The notes: generated by a model from the letters alone, not told the origin. Positions 1 to 5,856 are shown, counted from the stretch's first letter. The stretch is DNA of 5,856 nucleotides from an uncultured Clostridia bacterium (GCA_938014855.1 CALLQM010000301.1:1-5856), one strand, 5' to 3'. Made by a program: numbers and translations.

Positions 1-539
1 ATGGTGTTCTTTAATTCTTCATTCATTGCCAGCAGCGGAATACCGCCCCCCAACGTTCCGGCGGGGCAAATCAGCTTAAAAAAGAAAGGATCTCCCATGC
101 CGTACTGGTTTGTAATAATGATCGGCAAAGCAATCACAAAGATGAGCAGAATGGCATATTTCAGATAGCGTAAGGGTTTGTCAATGTGCTTTGGAATTTT
201 AAGCTTCGGCGTTTTGACTTTATAAAGCAAGTCCTGTACAAATCCAAATGGGCATAAAAAGCCGCAGATAAGGCGGCCGAACAGAATGCCAAACAGCATA
301 ATGAAGCCGAGAATATAAAACGAAAACTTAAAACTCCGGTCGCCCAATACCGCCTGCAATGCCCCTATTGGACAGGAACCGAGTGCACCGGGACAAGAGT
401 AACAATTAAGTACCGGGACGCAAAGCAGCTTGGTTTTGCCTGTAAAAATCTTGCCCTTTGCAAATCCGGCTGCATATCCATTTATAAAAATTGCAGAAAT
501 CAGTTGTACGATAGGTCTTTTATTTGTTTTCTTTTCCAT
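1..539 (-). CDS. NapH/NosR-like membrane 4Fe-4S binding protein (3' end cut by window)
   Basis: Translating the minus strand from ATG at 539 gives 179 codons with no stop before the window edge, so the C-terminus is missing. Visible cysteines are C40, C46, C49, C56 (NCYSCPGALGSCP), C92 and C96 (ICGFLCPFG) and C158 (ICPAGT). The CxxxCP and ICPAGT motifs are typical of NapH/NosR/YccM-type polyferredoxins, which carry Fe-S clusters at the membrane face. Hydrophobic stretches at about residues 72-92 and 127-144 look like membrane helices. Classical C-x2-C-x2-C-x3-CP ferredoxin repeats are not seen in this part and would be expected further on, if present. The start overlaps the preceding stop in a TGATG arrangement, indicating translational coupling to the small CXXC protein. 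Inferred role: moving electrons to or from a partner thiol or disulfide protein at the membrane. The family is fairly sure; the substrate is unknown. Confidence 0.85.
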   Translation of the reverse strand, partial: MEKKTNKRPIVQLISAIFINGYAAGFAKGKIFTGKTKLLCVPVLNCYSCPGALGSCPIGALQAVLGDRSFKFSFYILGFIMLFGILFGRLICGFLCPFGFVQDLLYKVKTPKLKIPKHIDKPLRYLKYAILLIFVIALPIIITNQYGMGDPFFFKLICPAGTLGGGIPLLAMNEELKNT

Positions 540-691
540 CAGCCTATCCCGATGCACTCAAGACAAATGTTGACTGCTTTTTTCAGAACGACAATTTGTT
601 CTTCACGCATCAGCCCAATACCGATAAATGCAAGTGCGAATATGAGAACGGCATATTTGATATATGGCTGTATATAATATTCAAATTTCAT
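539..691 (-). CDS. CD1871A-family CXXC motif-containing small membrane protein (50 aa)
   Basis: ATG at 691 runs for 50 codons to TGA at 541-539. The product has a charged and aromatic N-terminus (MKFEYYIQPY), one membrane helix at about residues 12-28 (KYAVLIFALAFIGIGLM), a short lysine-containing segment, and a C-terminal NICLECIGIG with cysteines C43 and C46. The length, single helix and terminal CLECIGIG match what I recall of the CD1871A-type family, named from a Clostridioides difficile locus, which is usually found beside TlpA-like and 4Fe-4S membrane proteins. The ribosome binding site AGGTGG (701-696) overlaps the TAG stop of the upstream thioredoxin remnant, and its own stop overlaps the next start by one base, so the three frames are translationally linked. 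Function is unproven. A redox-active CXXC passing electrons between the polyferredoxin and a thioredoxin-fold partner is an inference from context. Confidence 0.85.
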   Translation of the reverse strand: MKFEYYIQPYIKYAVLIFALAFIGIGLMREEQIVVLKKAVNICLECIGIG

Positions 692-699
692 ACGTCCAC

Positions 700-953
700 C
701 TACTGTTTTGATTCTGTTTCGTCTGCAATCAGGGCGATTCTGTCAAGAATAGCTTGTCTGTAATCTTCTTCAGTTCTGCCTCCGAAATGCGGCTTGCCAA
801 CAACCTTGCCGTTGGAATCAACAAAAATAGTAGTCGGGAAAATGGTAGTTCGAGTTGTCAGTGCCTCTTGCAATACTTGATCAGGGAGGAGCGTCATAAA
901 GTTTGCACCTGCATCACTCATAACTTCTGATGTGAATTCAACTGCTTTTTCAA
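700..953 (-). pseudogene. TlpA-like thioredoxin-fold protein, C-terminal remnant lacking the CXXC active site
   Basis: The frame ending at TAG 702-700 matches the second half of TlpA/ResA-like thiol-disulfide oxidoreductases. It has a helix and strand leading to SDAGANFMTLLPD, then the cis-proline strand IFPTTIFVDSNGKVVG (Pro29 counting from ATG 921), then a C-terminal helix. Family members are about 150-210 residues, with a lipoprotein or signal sequence and a WCxxC active site. Here both are absent: the frame is open only back to a TGA at 972-970, just after the permease stop. The only in-frame ATG is at 921 (73 residues) and has no good ribosome binding site. The family-like sequence probably continues upstream of it to about 951 (FEKAVEFTSEVM). 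An internal or 5' deletion, or a recombination junction with the ABC operon, explains this best. Catalytic activity is not expected. The surviving frame may still matter, because its end carries the ribosome binding site of the next gene. Confidence 0.75.
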
Positions 954-977
954 AATAAATCCTTTCTTTTCATGTTC

Positions 978-2957
978 TTAATCTTTATTGATGATGTTTT
1001 TGCTTGCTGAGTAGGTGATGACAAAGTAAAGTCCATAAACAAAAACAACAAAAATTGATGTGACAAAAATGCTTGAAGTTATATTCATATTTCCAAATTC
1101 ACTAATAACTTGATTAACTGCGGTAAGTCCTACTGCAGAATGGACAACAGCAAGCAAAAGAGGGAGCAGAAAGTAACATAGAATTTGCAAAAAGAGAGCC
1201 TTATTAAGCATTGATCTTTCTGCACCTAGTTTTTTAAGCAAATGATAGCGCTCTTTATTATCAGCTGCTTCGGATAGCTGCTGAATGGAAAGGATCGCAG
1301 CGCAAGTAATCATAAAAACAATCCCCAAATAGATGGCGAGAAAGGAAACGATTGCTGTTGCGGTGACAGAAGCAGCGCGAAGATCAATTCGGCTCGTAAA
1401 ATGATCGAATATTGGATCTGCATTGGAATCTTGTTTGTAGTTTTCAATTGCTTTTTGAAATTCAGCTGCCGAATCTTGATCGAAAGCTTGCAGATTCAAA
1501 GTTGTATTGGAAATAGTCATGTTTTTTGTATAGTTATCATTGACAATCACGTTGATATCAGCCATAGCTTCGTTGCTAATTGAAATCTCTTGGATTTCGT
1601 CAAACGGAGTCAAATCAATTCCATCAATTGAAACAACAATTTGTTTCTCGATAAATTGTTTGCCAATATCTAAAAAGGTTTGGTAATTTGCGGAAACTGC
1701 ATATTCGCCTTCGGATAAGCTGATTGGCTTAAGCCCCTGTAATTCACAGCTTTTATTGTAATCTGTCAAAGAAAGAAAGCTCAACGATCGATCACTTGTG
1801 TGATAAGAAAGTGAAGAGGTATCTAAAGGATAATTACCCCAATAGCCGCCTTCTTTGTCCATAACATACGTGTTGAATTCATAATAATCTTTTAAAGCAG
1901 GATGATTTTTAAGATCGTTTGGAAGGTTCTCGATAATGGAGGCTGCTTCATCACGATCACGAATACTCAATGAAAAATCATATGGAGCGAGCTCTCTAAA
2001 ATTTTTAGATAACGCTTTTTGCATACTAAATCCGCTTGAAAAGATACCGATCACAAGAAGCAGTACAATGCATACTACGGAAACAGATACGAAATTTGTA
2101 TTAATTTTGCTGTTAAGCTGACGAAGTACAAATATATTTAAATTTCTATAGTATAACTTTTTATTTGACTGTACCATCTTAATGAAAAATCCTGAAAGTG
2201 ATAAGAAAAACAAAACCGTGCCCACTGTACCAAACATTAGAGAGAGCATAAAATAGATGTTTATGTTTATAATTCCGTTTTCTAAAATCAGATAATAAGA
2301 CAAAGCAAGGCAGATGACGGAAAGGAAAAATAAAATAACAGATGTCCTGATGTTTTTGATTTTTAAGCTCTCATTTTTTTGCCCGCCGTAAAGTAAATCA
2401 ATCAATTTAAATTTTCCCAATAAGGCAGTATTAAACAAAATAGTAATTGCAAAAATAGTCCCGAAGTATGCAATGCTTTTTACCATTGCATCGGGAGAAA
2501 ATATAAATTTGAATGCGGTCATGTCCGCTTCAAATATTCTTGCAGTAAATACGGACATAAACTGTGAGCCGAATATTCCGGCGCAAAGCCCTACTGCTAA
2601 AGCAATCAGAGCCATAATAGAGGTTTCTAAAACCAAAATGATGGAAATCTTGAACTTTGTCATTCCAAGAATCAGATAAATGCCAAGTTCTTTTTTTCTC
2701 TTTTTAATAAAAAAATTGTTAGCGTATACAATTAAAAAGCCTAGGATAACCGCGACAAAAATCGAAATATAGGAAAGGATTTCTCTCAGCGCCATCATAG
2801 ACTGACTGGTCGTTTCTGTGACTACCATGATTGCCTGCTGTGCGTAAATAGAGTTAAACATATAAAATATGCTGACGCCTAATACGAGGGTAAAAAAGTA
2901 AACGGCATAATCTCGGAAGCTTTTTACAGCATTGTTAAAGGCAATTTTAGTCAGCAT
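978..2957 (-). CDS. BceB/VraG-like ABC transporter permease (FtsX-type, 10 TM, 659 aa)
   Basis: This is the membrane subunit of a peptide-antibiotic sensing and detoxification ABC transporter. Hydrophobic helices lie at about residues 18-38, 58-82, 105-130, 158-180, 205-225, 231-258, 286-310, 530-556, 587-612 and 626-647. Between helices 7 and 8 is a hydrophilic domain of roughly 220 residues (about 311-528), predicted to face outside. Ten helices with this one large loop and a length near 650 are the hallmark of the BceB family. In that family the loop sets antibiotic specificity and the permease also contacts the BceS-type kinase. ATG 2957 lies inside the end of the ATPase gene (11-nt overlap), with GGGGGTG just upstream, so the two subunits are co-translated. 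The sampled bases look AT-richer than in the ATPase gene. No hairpin terminator follows the stop, so transcription probably continues into the redox genes. The peptide recognised cannot be told from sequence. Confidence 0.93.
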   Translation of the reverse strand: MLTKIAFNNAVKSFRDYAVYFFTLVLGVSIFYMFNSIYAQQAIMVVTETTSQSMMALREILSYISIFVAVILGFLIVYANNFFIKKRKKELGIYLILGMTKFKISIILVLETSIMALIALAVGLCAGIFGSQFMSVFTARIFEADMTAFKFIFSPDAMVKSIAYFGTIFAITILFNTALLGKFKLIDLLYGGQKNESLKIKNIRTSVILFFLSVICLALSYYLILENGIININIYFMLSLMFGTVGTVLFFLSLSGFFIKMVQSNKKLYYRNLNIFVLRQLNSKINTNFVSVSVVCIVLLLVIGIFSSGFSMQKALSKNFRELAPYDFSLSIRDRDEAASIIENLPNDLKNHPALKDYYEFNTYVMDKEGGYWGNYPLDTSSLSYHTSDRSLSFLSLTDYNKSCELQGLKPISLSEGEYAVSANYQTFLDIGKQFIEKQIVVSIDGIDLTPFDEIQEISISNEAMADINVIVNDNYTKNMTISNTTLNLQAFDQDSAAEFQKAIENYKQDSNADPIFDHFTSRIDLRAASVTATAIVSFLAIYLGIVFMITCAAILSIQQLSEAADNKERYHLLKKLGAERSMLNKALFLQILCYFLLPLLLAVVHSAVGLTAVNQVISEFGNMNITSSIFVTSIFVVFVYGLYFVITYSASKNIINKD

Positions 2958-3711
2958 TCATATCACCCCCGAGAAGTGCAATAACCTCCATAATGCGGTC
3001 AAAAAACACCTTGCGGCTTTCGTTTCCACGAATGATTTCATTAAAGATTCTGCCGTCCTTAATGAAAAGAATTCGTTTGCAGTAGCTGGCGGTAAAGGCA
3101 TCATGCGTTACCATCAAAATGGTCGCACTAATTTCATCGTTTAATTTTTGAAAGCTTTCAAGCAGCATTCTTGCAGATTTTGAATCCAAAGCACCTGTCG
3201 GTTCATCGGCAAGCACGAGAGTAGGATTGGTAATAATTGCTCTTGCGGCAGCGACTCGCTGCTTTTGACCCCCTGACATCTGGTAAGGATATTTATTCAG
3301 CACCTCTGTGATATTTAGCAGCCGGGAAACCTCTTTGACACACTTTTCGATTTCCTCTGCAGGTCTTTTGATAATGGTAAGCGCGAGCGCGATGTTTTCA
3401 AAAGCAGTCAAAGTGTCAAGCAGGTTAAAATCCTGAAAGATAAACCCGAGTTTTTCACGGCGGAATTTTGACAGTGCGGAAGATTTCATTGCGGTCACAT
3501 CATTTCCGTCAATATAAATATGACCTGATGTGGCATTGTCGATGGTGGAAACGCAGTTTAAAAGCGTAGTTTTTCCACTTCCGGAAGCACCCATAATGCC
3601 AATGTATTCTCCCTCATCTACCGAAAAACTGATATTGTTAACAGCCTTTGTGATGTTACCTTTTCCACCATAATATTTTTCTAATTGTTCGACCTGTAAA
3701 ATTGTTTTCAT
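2947..3711 (-). CDS. BceA/VraF-like ABC transporter ATP-binding protein (254 aa)
   Basis: This is the cytoplasmic ATPase subunit paired with the overlapping permease. All ABC motifs are intact: Walker A GASGSGKT at residues 41-48, Q-loop Gln93 (FIFQDFNLL), signature MSGGQKQRVAAARA starting at about 145, Walker B LVLADE with catalytic Glu170, D-loop ALD at 174-176, and switch His203 (VTHD). The sequence between Walker A and the signature, and DEPTGALDS, are typical of the MacB/LolD/BceA branch rather than nutrient importers. The length fits the family. Start ATG 3711 is supported by GAGAGGG six bases upstream. The family uses ATP binding and hydrolysis to free lipid II-cycle intermediates from peptide antibiotics and to signal transport flux to the partner kinase. 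The substrate here is unknown. The gene has its own upstream region, separated by a terminator from the two-component genes, as in B. subtilis bceRS/bceAB. Confidence 0.95.
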   Translation of the reverse strand: MKTILQVEQLEKYYGGKGNITKAVNNISFSVDEGEYIGIMGASGSGKTTLLNCVSTIDNATSGHIYIDGNDVTAMKSSALSKFRREKLGFIFQDFNLLDTLTAFENIALALTIIKRPAEEIEKCVKEVSRLLNITEVLNKYPYQMSGGQKQRVAAARAIITNPTLVLADEPTGALDSKSARMLLESFQKLNDEISATILMVTHDAFTASYCKRILFIKDGRIFNEIIRGNESRKVFFDRIMEVIALLGGDMNAD

Positions 3712-3734
3712 GATGAACCCTCTCGTAATTTTAT

Positions 3735-3763
3735 TCTATAACATATTTTACATCGGATTAAAA
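3735..3763 (-). promoter_or_regulatory. candidate promoter of the ABC transporter genes
   Basis: On the minus strand an extended -10 (TGT-TATAGA, 3743-3735) lies 17 nt after a poor -35 (TTTTAA, 3763-3758). Transcription would start near 3728, giving a short leader that still contains the GAGAGGG ribosome binding site. A good -10 with a weak -35 fits an activator-dependent promoter. Assigned by eye; TAAAAT a few bases upstream is an alternative -10. Confidence 0.4.
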
Positions 3764-3794
3764 TTGGTAGCCATAGATTTACCTTACAGAAAAC

Positions 3795-3808
3795 GAACAG
3801 TTTTGTCA
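3795..3808 (-). promoter_or_regulatory. candidate BceR-type operator (TGACA-N4-TGTTC)
   Basis: The minus strand reads TGACA-AAAC-TGTTC here. BceR-like regulators are reported to bind a TnACA-N4-TGTAA-type inverted repeat. The core ACA-N4-TGT matches, while the last two bases of the second half do not. It sits about 70 bp upstream of the proposed transcription start of the transporter genes and just past the terminator of the two-component genes, a sensible place for an activator site. The match is short enough to arise by chance. Confidence 0.4.
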
Positions 3809-3811
3809 CAT

Positions 3812-3843
3812 AAAAAAAGCAGGCGGATTTTTTCTGCCTGCTT
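3812..3843 (-). terminator. Rho-independent terminator after the histidine kinase gene
   Basis: On the minus strand AAGCAGGC (3843-3836) pairs with GCCTGCTT (3824-3817). The stem extends inward by three further pairs, one a G-T wobble, around a five-base A loop (plus strand T5, 3828-3832). A run of seven T follows directly (3818-3812). It begins 7 nt after the kinase stop codon. It separates transcription of the two-component genes from the transporter genes. No T run follows on the plus strand, so it acts in one direction. Confidence 0.88.
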
Positions 3844-3850
3844 AAAAGTA

Positions 3851-4864
3851 TTATGTTTCAAGTAAAATTCTGCTATCCTTTGGAAAAGTAATCATAAGAG
3901 TTGTCCCGCTTCCCACGGTCGATTGAATATCAAAGCCGAGATACATTTTATCGCACAGCCTTTTGCAAAGATACAGCCCAATTCCTGTGGACTTTGCAAA
4001 ACACCTGCCGTTTTGACCTGTAAAGCCTTTTTCAAAAACCCTGCTGATATCCTTTTCTGGAATCCCAATCCCGTTATCGGAAACCGAAAGCACAATGCTT
4101 TCCTTGCTTTCAGTGACACGAAATGCAAGGTTTAAATTTTCTTTTTGATACTTTATACTGTTTGATAGTATTTGTCCCAATATAAAAATCAGCCATTTTT
4201 CATCACAATATACGGTTTTGTCGAGATTTTTAAAAATAAGCTTTGTTTTTGCCCCGATCAGCTGCTTTGAATGTTTTTTTATCGCTGTTTTCACAAGGGT
4301 ATCCAGATTTACACTGTGTACGCTGTAATCTTTTTCCACGGTACTGCTTTTTGCATAATACAGTGCCTGTTCTACGAAACTCTCAATGCGAGAAAGCTCG
4401 CTGCGGATACTGCCTGTCACTTCATTTTTATGGTTTTCACACATCAGATCAATGGTGGATATAGGCAGCTTGATTTCATGTATCCATGTTTCGATATAAT
4501 CTATGTATTCTTCATTCAAATGGCGATAATCTGCAATTTCATCATTCATGGATTTTGTGGCGGCTTGCAAAATATCAAAGAGGATATATCCTTCTTCAAA
4601 ATCGGGTGTTTCCATTAAAGCGCCAATGAAATGCTTTTTTTCAAGCTCGTCGAGAGTTTTGAGAACCCGCTTATAAAACCGAGCTTTTTTAATATACTCA
4701 TAGCTTAAAGAAATAACTGCAAGCAGAAAAGTTGAAAAGCAGATTAAAATAATTGCACTCATGCTTATCTTGAGACTTCCGAGAATAATTGCTAAGAATA
4801 GTATAATGGCAAGTTGAAAAGTCAAATATACCGTTTTTTCTTTTAAAAAAGAGGATAATGTCAT
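3851..4864 (-). CDS. BceS-like intramembrane-sensing histidine kinase (337 aa)
   Basis: This membrane sensor kinase is the partner of the response regulator it overlaps by 4 nt (ATGA). Two membrane helices at about residues 12-29 and 36-54 are joined by only a handful of outside residues, so there is no extracellular sensor domain. A short linker leads to the H-box WIHEIKLPIS with phospho-acceptor His129. The ATPase domain has N-box Asn235 (QILSNSIKY), G1 DNGIGIP at 263-269, the F-box stretch FEKGFTGQNGR (277-287) and G2 TGIGLYL at 293-299. Length and layout match BceS/GraS/VirS kinases. In that family the kinase does not see the antibiotic directly but is told of transport activity by the BceAB-type transporter encoded next door. 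AGGGG upstream of ATG 4864 serves as ribosome binding site inside the regulator gene. All catalytic motifs are intact. Confidence 0.95.
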   Translation of the reverse strand: MTLSSFLKEKTVYLTFQLAIILFLAIILGSLKISMSAIILICFSTFLLAVISLSYEYIKKARFYKRVLKTLDELEKKHFIGALMETPDFEEGYILFDILQAATKSMNDEIADYRHLNEEYIDYIETWIHEIKLPISTIDLMCENHKNEVTGSIRSELSRIESFVEQALYYAKSSTVEKDYSVHSVNLDTLVKTAIKKHSKQLIGAKTKLIFKNLDKTVYCDEKWLIFILGQILSNSIKYQKENLNLAFRVTESKESIVLSVSDNGIGIPEKDISRVFEKGFTGQNGRCFAKSTGIGLYLCKRLCDKMYLGFDIQSTVGSGTTLMITFPKDSRILLET

Positions 4865-5517
4865 ATTAAATACCCCTGTCCTCTTTTGGTGGAGATAAAG
4901 TTTATAATACCAATTTCCTCTAATTTTTTTCGCAGCCGATTTACATTAACAGTAAGGGTATTGTCATCTACAAACTCGTCAGATTGCCATAACTCGTTCA
5001 TAAGCTCTTCACGAGAAACGATTTTGCCTACGTTCTTTAAAAGTACCGAAACGATTTTACTTTCGTTTTTTGTCAGCTCAATCTCTTTGTCTTCATAGCT
5101 TAAAATACTTTTTTCAGCGCAAAAGCGAATGCCTTTATATTCTTTTCTGTCCGTGCCGCTTTCGCTTCGTTTCAGGATCGCCGATATATGAGCGAGCAAA
5201 ATTTGCGTATTAAAGGGCTTGGTGATAAAATCGTCGGCACCGAGATTTAAGCTCATCAATTCGTCCATATCAGTGCTGCGGCTTGTTACCACGATAATAG
5301 GAACACTTGATTTTTTTCGTATTTCTCTGCAAATATGATAACCGTCAAAGATTGGTAGATTGATATCCAGTAGTATTAAGTCTGCAGCTGCATTTAAAGC
5401 AAGATTCATGATATTTTCATAATCGTCATCAAAAGAACATTCATATCCATAGGCTTCTATAAATTTTACAAGCTCTGTACGAAGAGCGACATCGTCTTCA
5501 ATTATATATATTTTCAT
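4861..5517 (-). CDS. OmpR/BceR-like response regulator (218 aa)
   Basis: DNA-binding response regulator phosphorylated by the adjacent kinase. The receiver domain (about 1-118) has the acidic pocket Glu7-Asp8-Asp9, phospho-acceptor Asp51 (LILLDINLPIFDG), Thr78 and Lys100 (FITKPF). The C-terminal winged helix (about 126-218) has the OmpR-type pattern, including the SREELMNELW segment and a recognition helix around DDNTLTVNVNRLRKKL, ending in KRGQGYLI. I chose ATG 5517 because AAGAGGAG sits four bases upstream and the protein then begins MKIYIIEDD, the normal start of the receiver fold. An open frame continues to ATG 5586, but that would add 23 basic residues and start upstream of the predicted transcript. 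The expected target is the transporter promoter between 3712 and 3811. The family is certain; assignment to the BceR branch rests on the neighbours and the kinase type. Confidence 0.95.
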   Translation of the reverse strand: MKIYIIEDDVALRTELVKFIEAYGYECSFDDDYENIMNLALNAAADLILLDINLPIFDGYHICREIRKKSSVPIIVVTSRSTDMDELMSLNLGADDFITKPFNTQILLAHISAILKRSESGTDRKEYKGIRFCAEKSILSYEDKEIELTKNESKIVSVLLKNVGKIVSREELMNELWQSDEFVDDNTLTVNVNRLRKKLEEIGIINFISTKRGQGYLI

Positions 5518-5521
5518 AATG

Positions 5522-5529
5522 CTCCTCTT
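5522..5529 (-). promoter_or_regulatory. ribosome binding site fixing the response regulator start
   Basis: AAGAGGAG on the minus strand, four bases before ATG 5517. It is the strongest Shine-Dalgarno match near any candidate start of this gene and argues against the longer frame from 5586. Confidence 0.75.
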
Positions 5530-5576
5530 GGGCTTAAAAGAAATGCTTTTTCTGTATTTTATAGTGATTTTATACA

Positions 5577-5605
5577 ATTTTACCATACAAAAAAATATGA
5601 TTCAA
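5577..5605 (-). promoter_or_regulatory. promoter of the two-component genes
   Basis: On the minus strand -35 TTGAAT (5605-5600) is followed by exactly 17 nt and -10 TAAAAT (5582-5577), with TGG immediately before the -10 making an extended -10. The spacer carries a run of seven T. Predicted transcription starts near 5570, leaving a leader of about 50 nt with the AAGAGGAG site. This resembles a housekeeping sigma-A promoter, suggesting basal expression of the regulator and kinase. Confidence 0.6.
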
Positions 5606-5856
5606 CAGCTTAAATATGAATAATAAAGAGGGGAAAATGTGCCTGTTTTGGGCTTCTTCTTTAAAGTAATCGATATTGCAAGAGATATTGTTTAAAGTTT
5701 TTCTCGATTTTAGTTGACAACTTTTGTTGCTTATAATAATCTTTAATAGCTGTTTGTACCGATACATATATGACACCAGGATATTAAGTTATAATTAAAT
5801 ATAATATATCCATAATTTTACATAATATGATATCTTATACGAACTTGTTTTTTATC
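5606..5856. other. AT-rich intergenic region, no gene recognised
   Basis: Together with the promoter and leader this makes about 340 bp without a convincing gene upstream of the response regulator. Part of it is extremely AT-rich (11 G/C in the 60 bases from 5761). It holds a small cluster of GTTG/CAAC half-sites (5713-5729) and a 6-bp inverted repeat GGATAT/ATATCC with a 21-nt spacer (5779-5784 and 5806-5811). No tRNA-like fold, clear terminator or transposon end is visible. The end of any upstream gene lies outside the window. Confidence 0.6.
5713..5729. repeat. GTTG-A-CAAC-TTTT-GTTG palindromic half-site cluster
   Basis: Three alternating quartets form two overlapping inverted repeats: GTTG-A-CAAC (5713-5721) and CAAC-TTTT-GTTG (5718-5729). 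It could be a regulator binding site or a small hairpin. It lies about 110 bp upstream of the two-component promoter. In DNA this AT-rich it may be chance. Confidence 0.3.

Noticed and set aside
524..763. 79-codon plus-strand frame
   Set aside because: Antisense to the CXXC peptide, the thioredoxin remnant and the start of the polyferredoxin, all of which have family motifs and coupled starts.
950..973. Seven-residue ATG frame (MKRKDLF) right after the permease stop
   Set aside because: Too short and without a ribosome binding site; it only spans the ribosome binding site assigned to TTG 953.
3892..4128. 78-codon minus-strand frame within the kinase gene
   Set aside because: Out-of-frame shadow of the kinase ATPase domain; the main frame encodes intact G1 and G2 motifs here.
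4271..4618. 115-codon plus-strand frame
   Set aside because: Lies entirely antisense inside the kinase gene, which has all its catalytic motifs; no ribosome binding site or family resemblance.
5518..5586. Longer response regulator start at ATG 5586 (23 extra residues)
   Set aside because: The extra residues are basic and unlike a receiver N-terminus. The predicted promoter puts the transcript start near 5570, and AAGAGGAG is placed for ATG 5517.
5714..5740. Plus-strand TTGACA followed by TATAAT
   Set aside because: Spacing is 12 nt (15 nt to an AATAAT), far from 17, and no plus-strand gene follows before the window ends.
5570..5776. 68-codon minus-strand frame starting with GTG
   Set aside because: No ribosome binding site, no recognisable domain, composition follows the AT-rich background, and it runs through the two-component promoter.
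5779..5811. GGATAT/ATATCC inverted repeat as a terminator or insertion-element end
   Set aside because: Only six mostly A-T pairs with a 21-nt spacer, no T run and no flanking duplication; likely chance in AT-rich DNA.

Overview
The window looks like an accessory region from a low-GC Firmicute, probably a gut-type clostridium. This rests on protein family resemblance (a BceRSAB/VraFG-like module and a CD1871A-type CXXC protein), AT-rich intergenic DNA and strong AGGAG-type ribosome binding sites. No tRNA, rRNA, CRISPR array, transposase, integrase or attachment site is visible. Every credible gene is on the minus strand, so the window reads from high to low coordinates.

Region by region in transcription order: (1) 5856-5518 is very AT-rich non-coding DNA holding a good promoter (TTGAAT-17 nt-TGG-TAAAAT). 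(2) 5517-4861 encodes an OmpR-type response regulator and 4864-3851 an intramembrane-sensing histidine kinase. They overlap by 4 nt (ATGA) and are followed 7 nt later by an intrinsic terminator. (3) A 139-nt gap (3850-3712) holds this terminator, a candidate response-regulator box and a weak promoter. (4) 3711-2947 (ATPase) and 2957-978 (10-TM permease with a large extracytoplasmic domain) form a BceAB-type ABC transporter; the two genes overlap by 11 nt. (5) With no terminator in between come a broken TlpA-like thioredoxin gene (about 953-700), a 50-residue membrane protein ending in CLECIGIG (691-539), and a NapH-like polyferredoxin membrane protein (539 to beyond position 1, truncated by the window edge).

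How they probably work together: the kinase, regulator and transporter form a cell-envelope antimicrobial-peptide sensing and detoxification unit. The transporter itself acts as the sensor, and the regulator switches on the separate transporter promoter. The redox trio downstream resembles a membrane thiol/disulfide electron-relay cassette (polyferredoxin, CXXC peptide, TlpA oxidoreductase). Here the TlpA partner has lost its signal peptide and its catalytic CXXC. The junction between the two modules, about 920-980, is the most interesting spot in the window.
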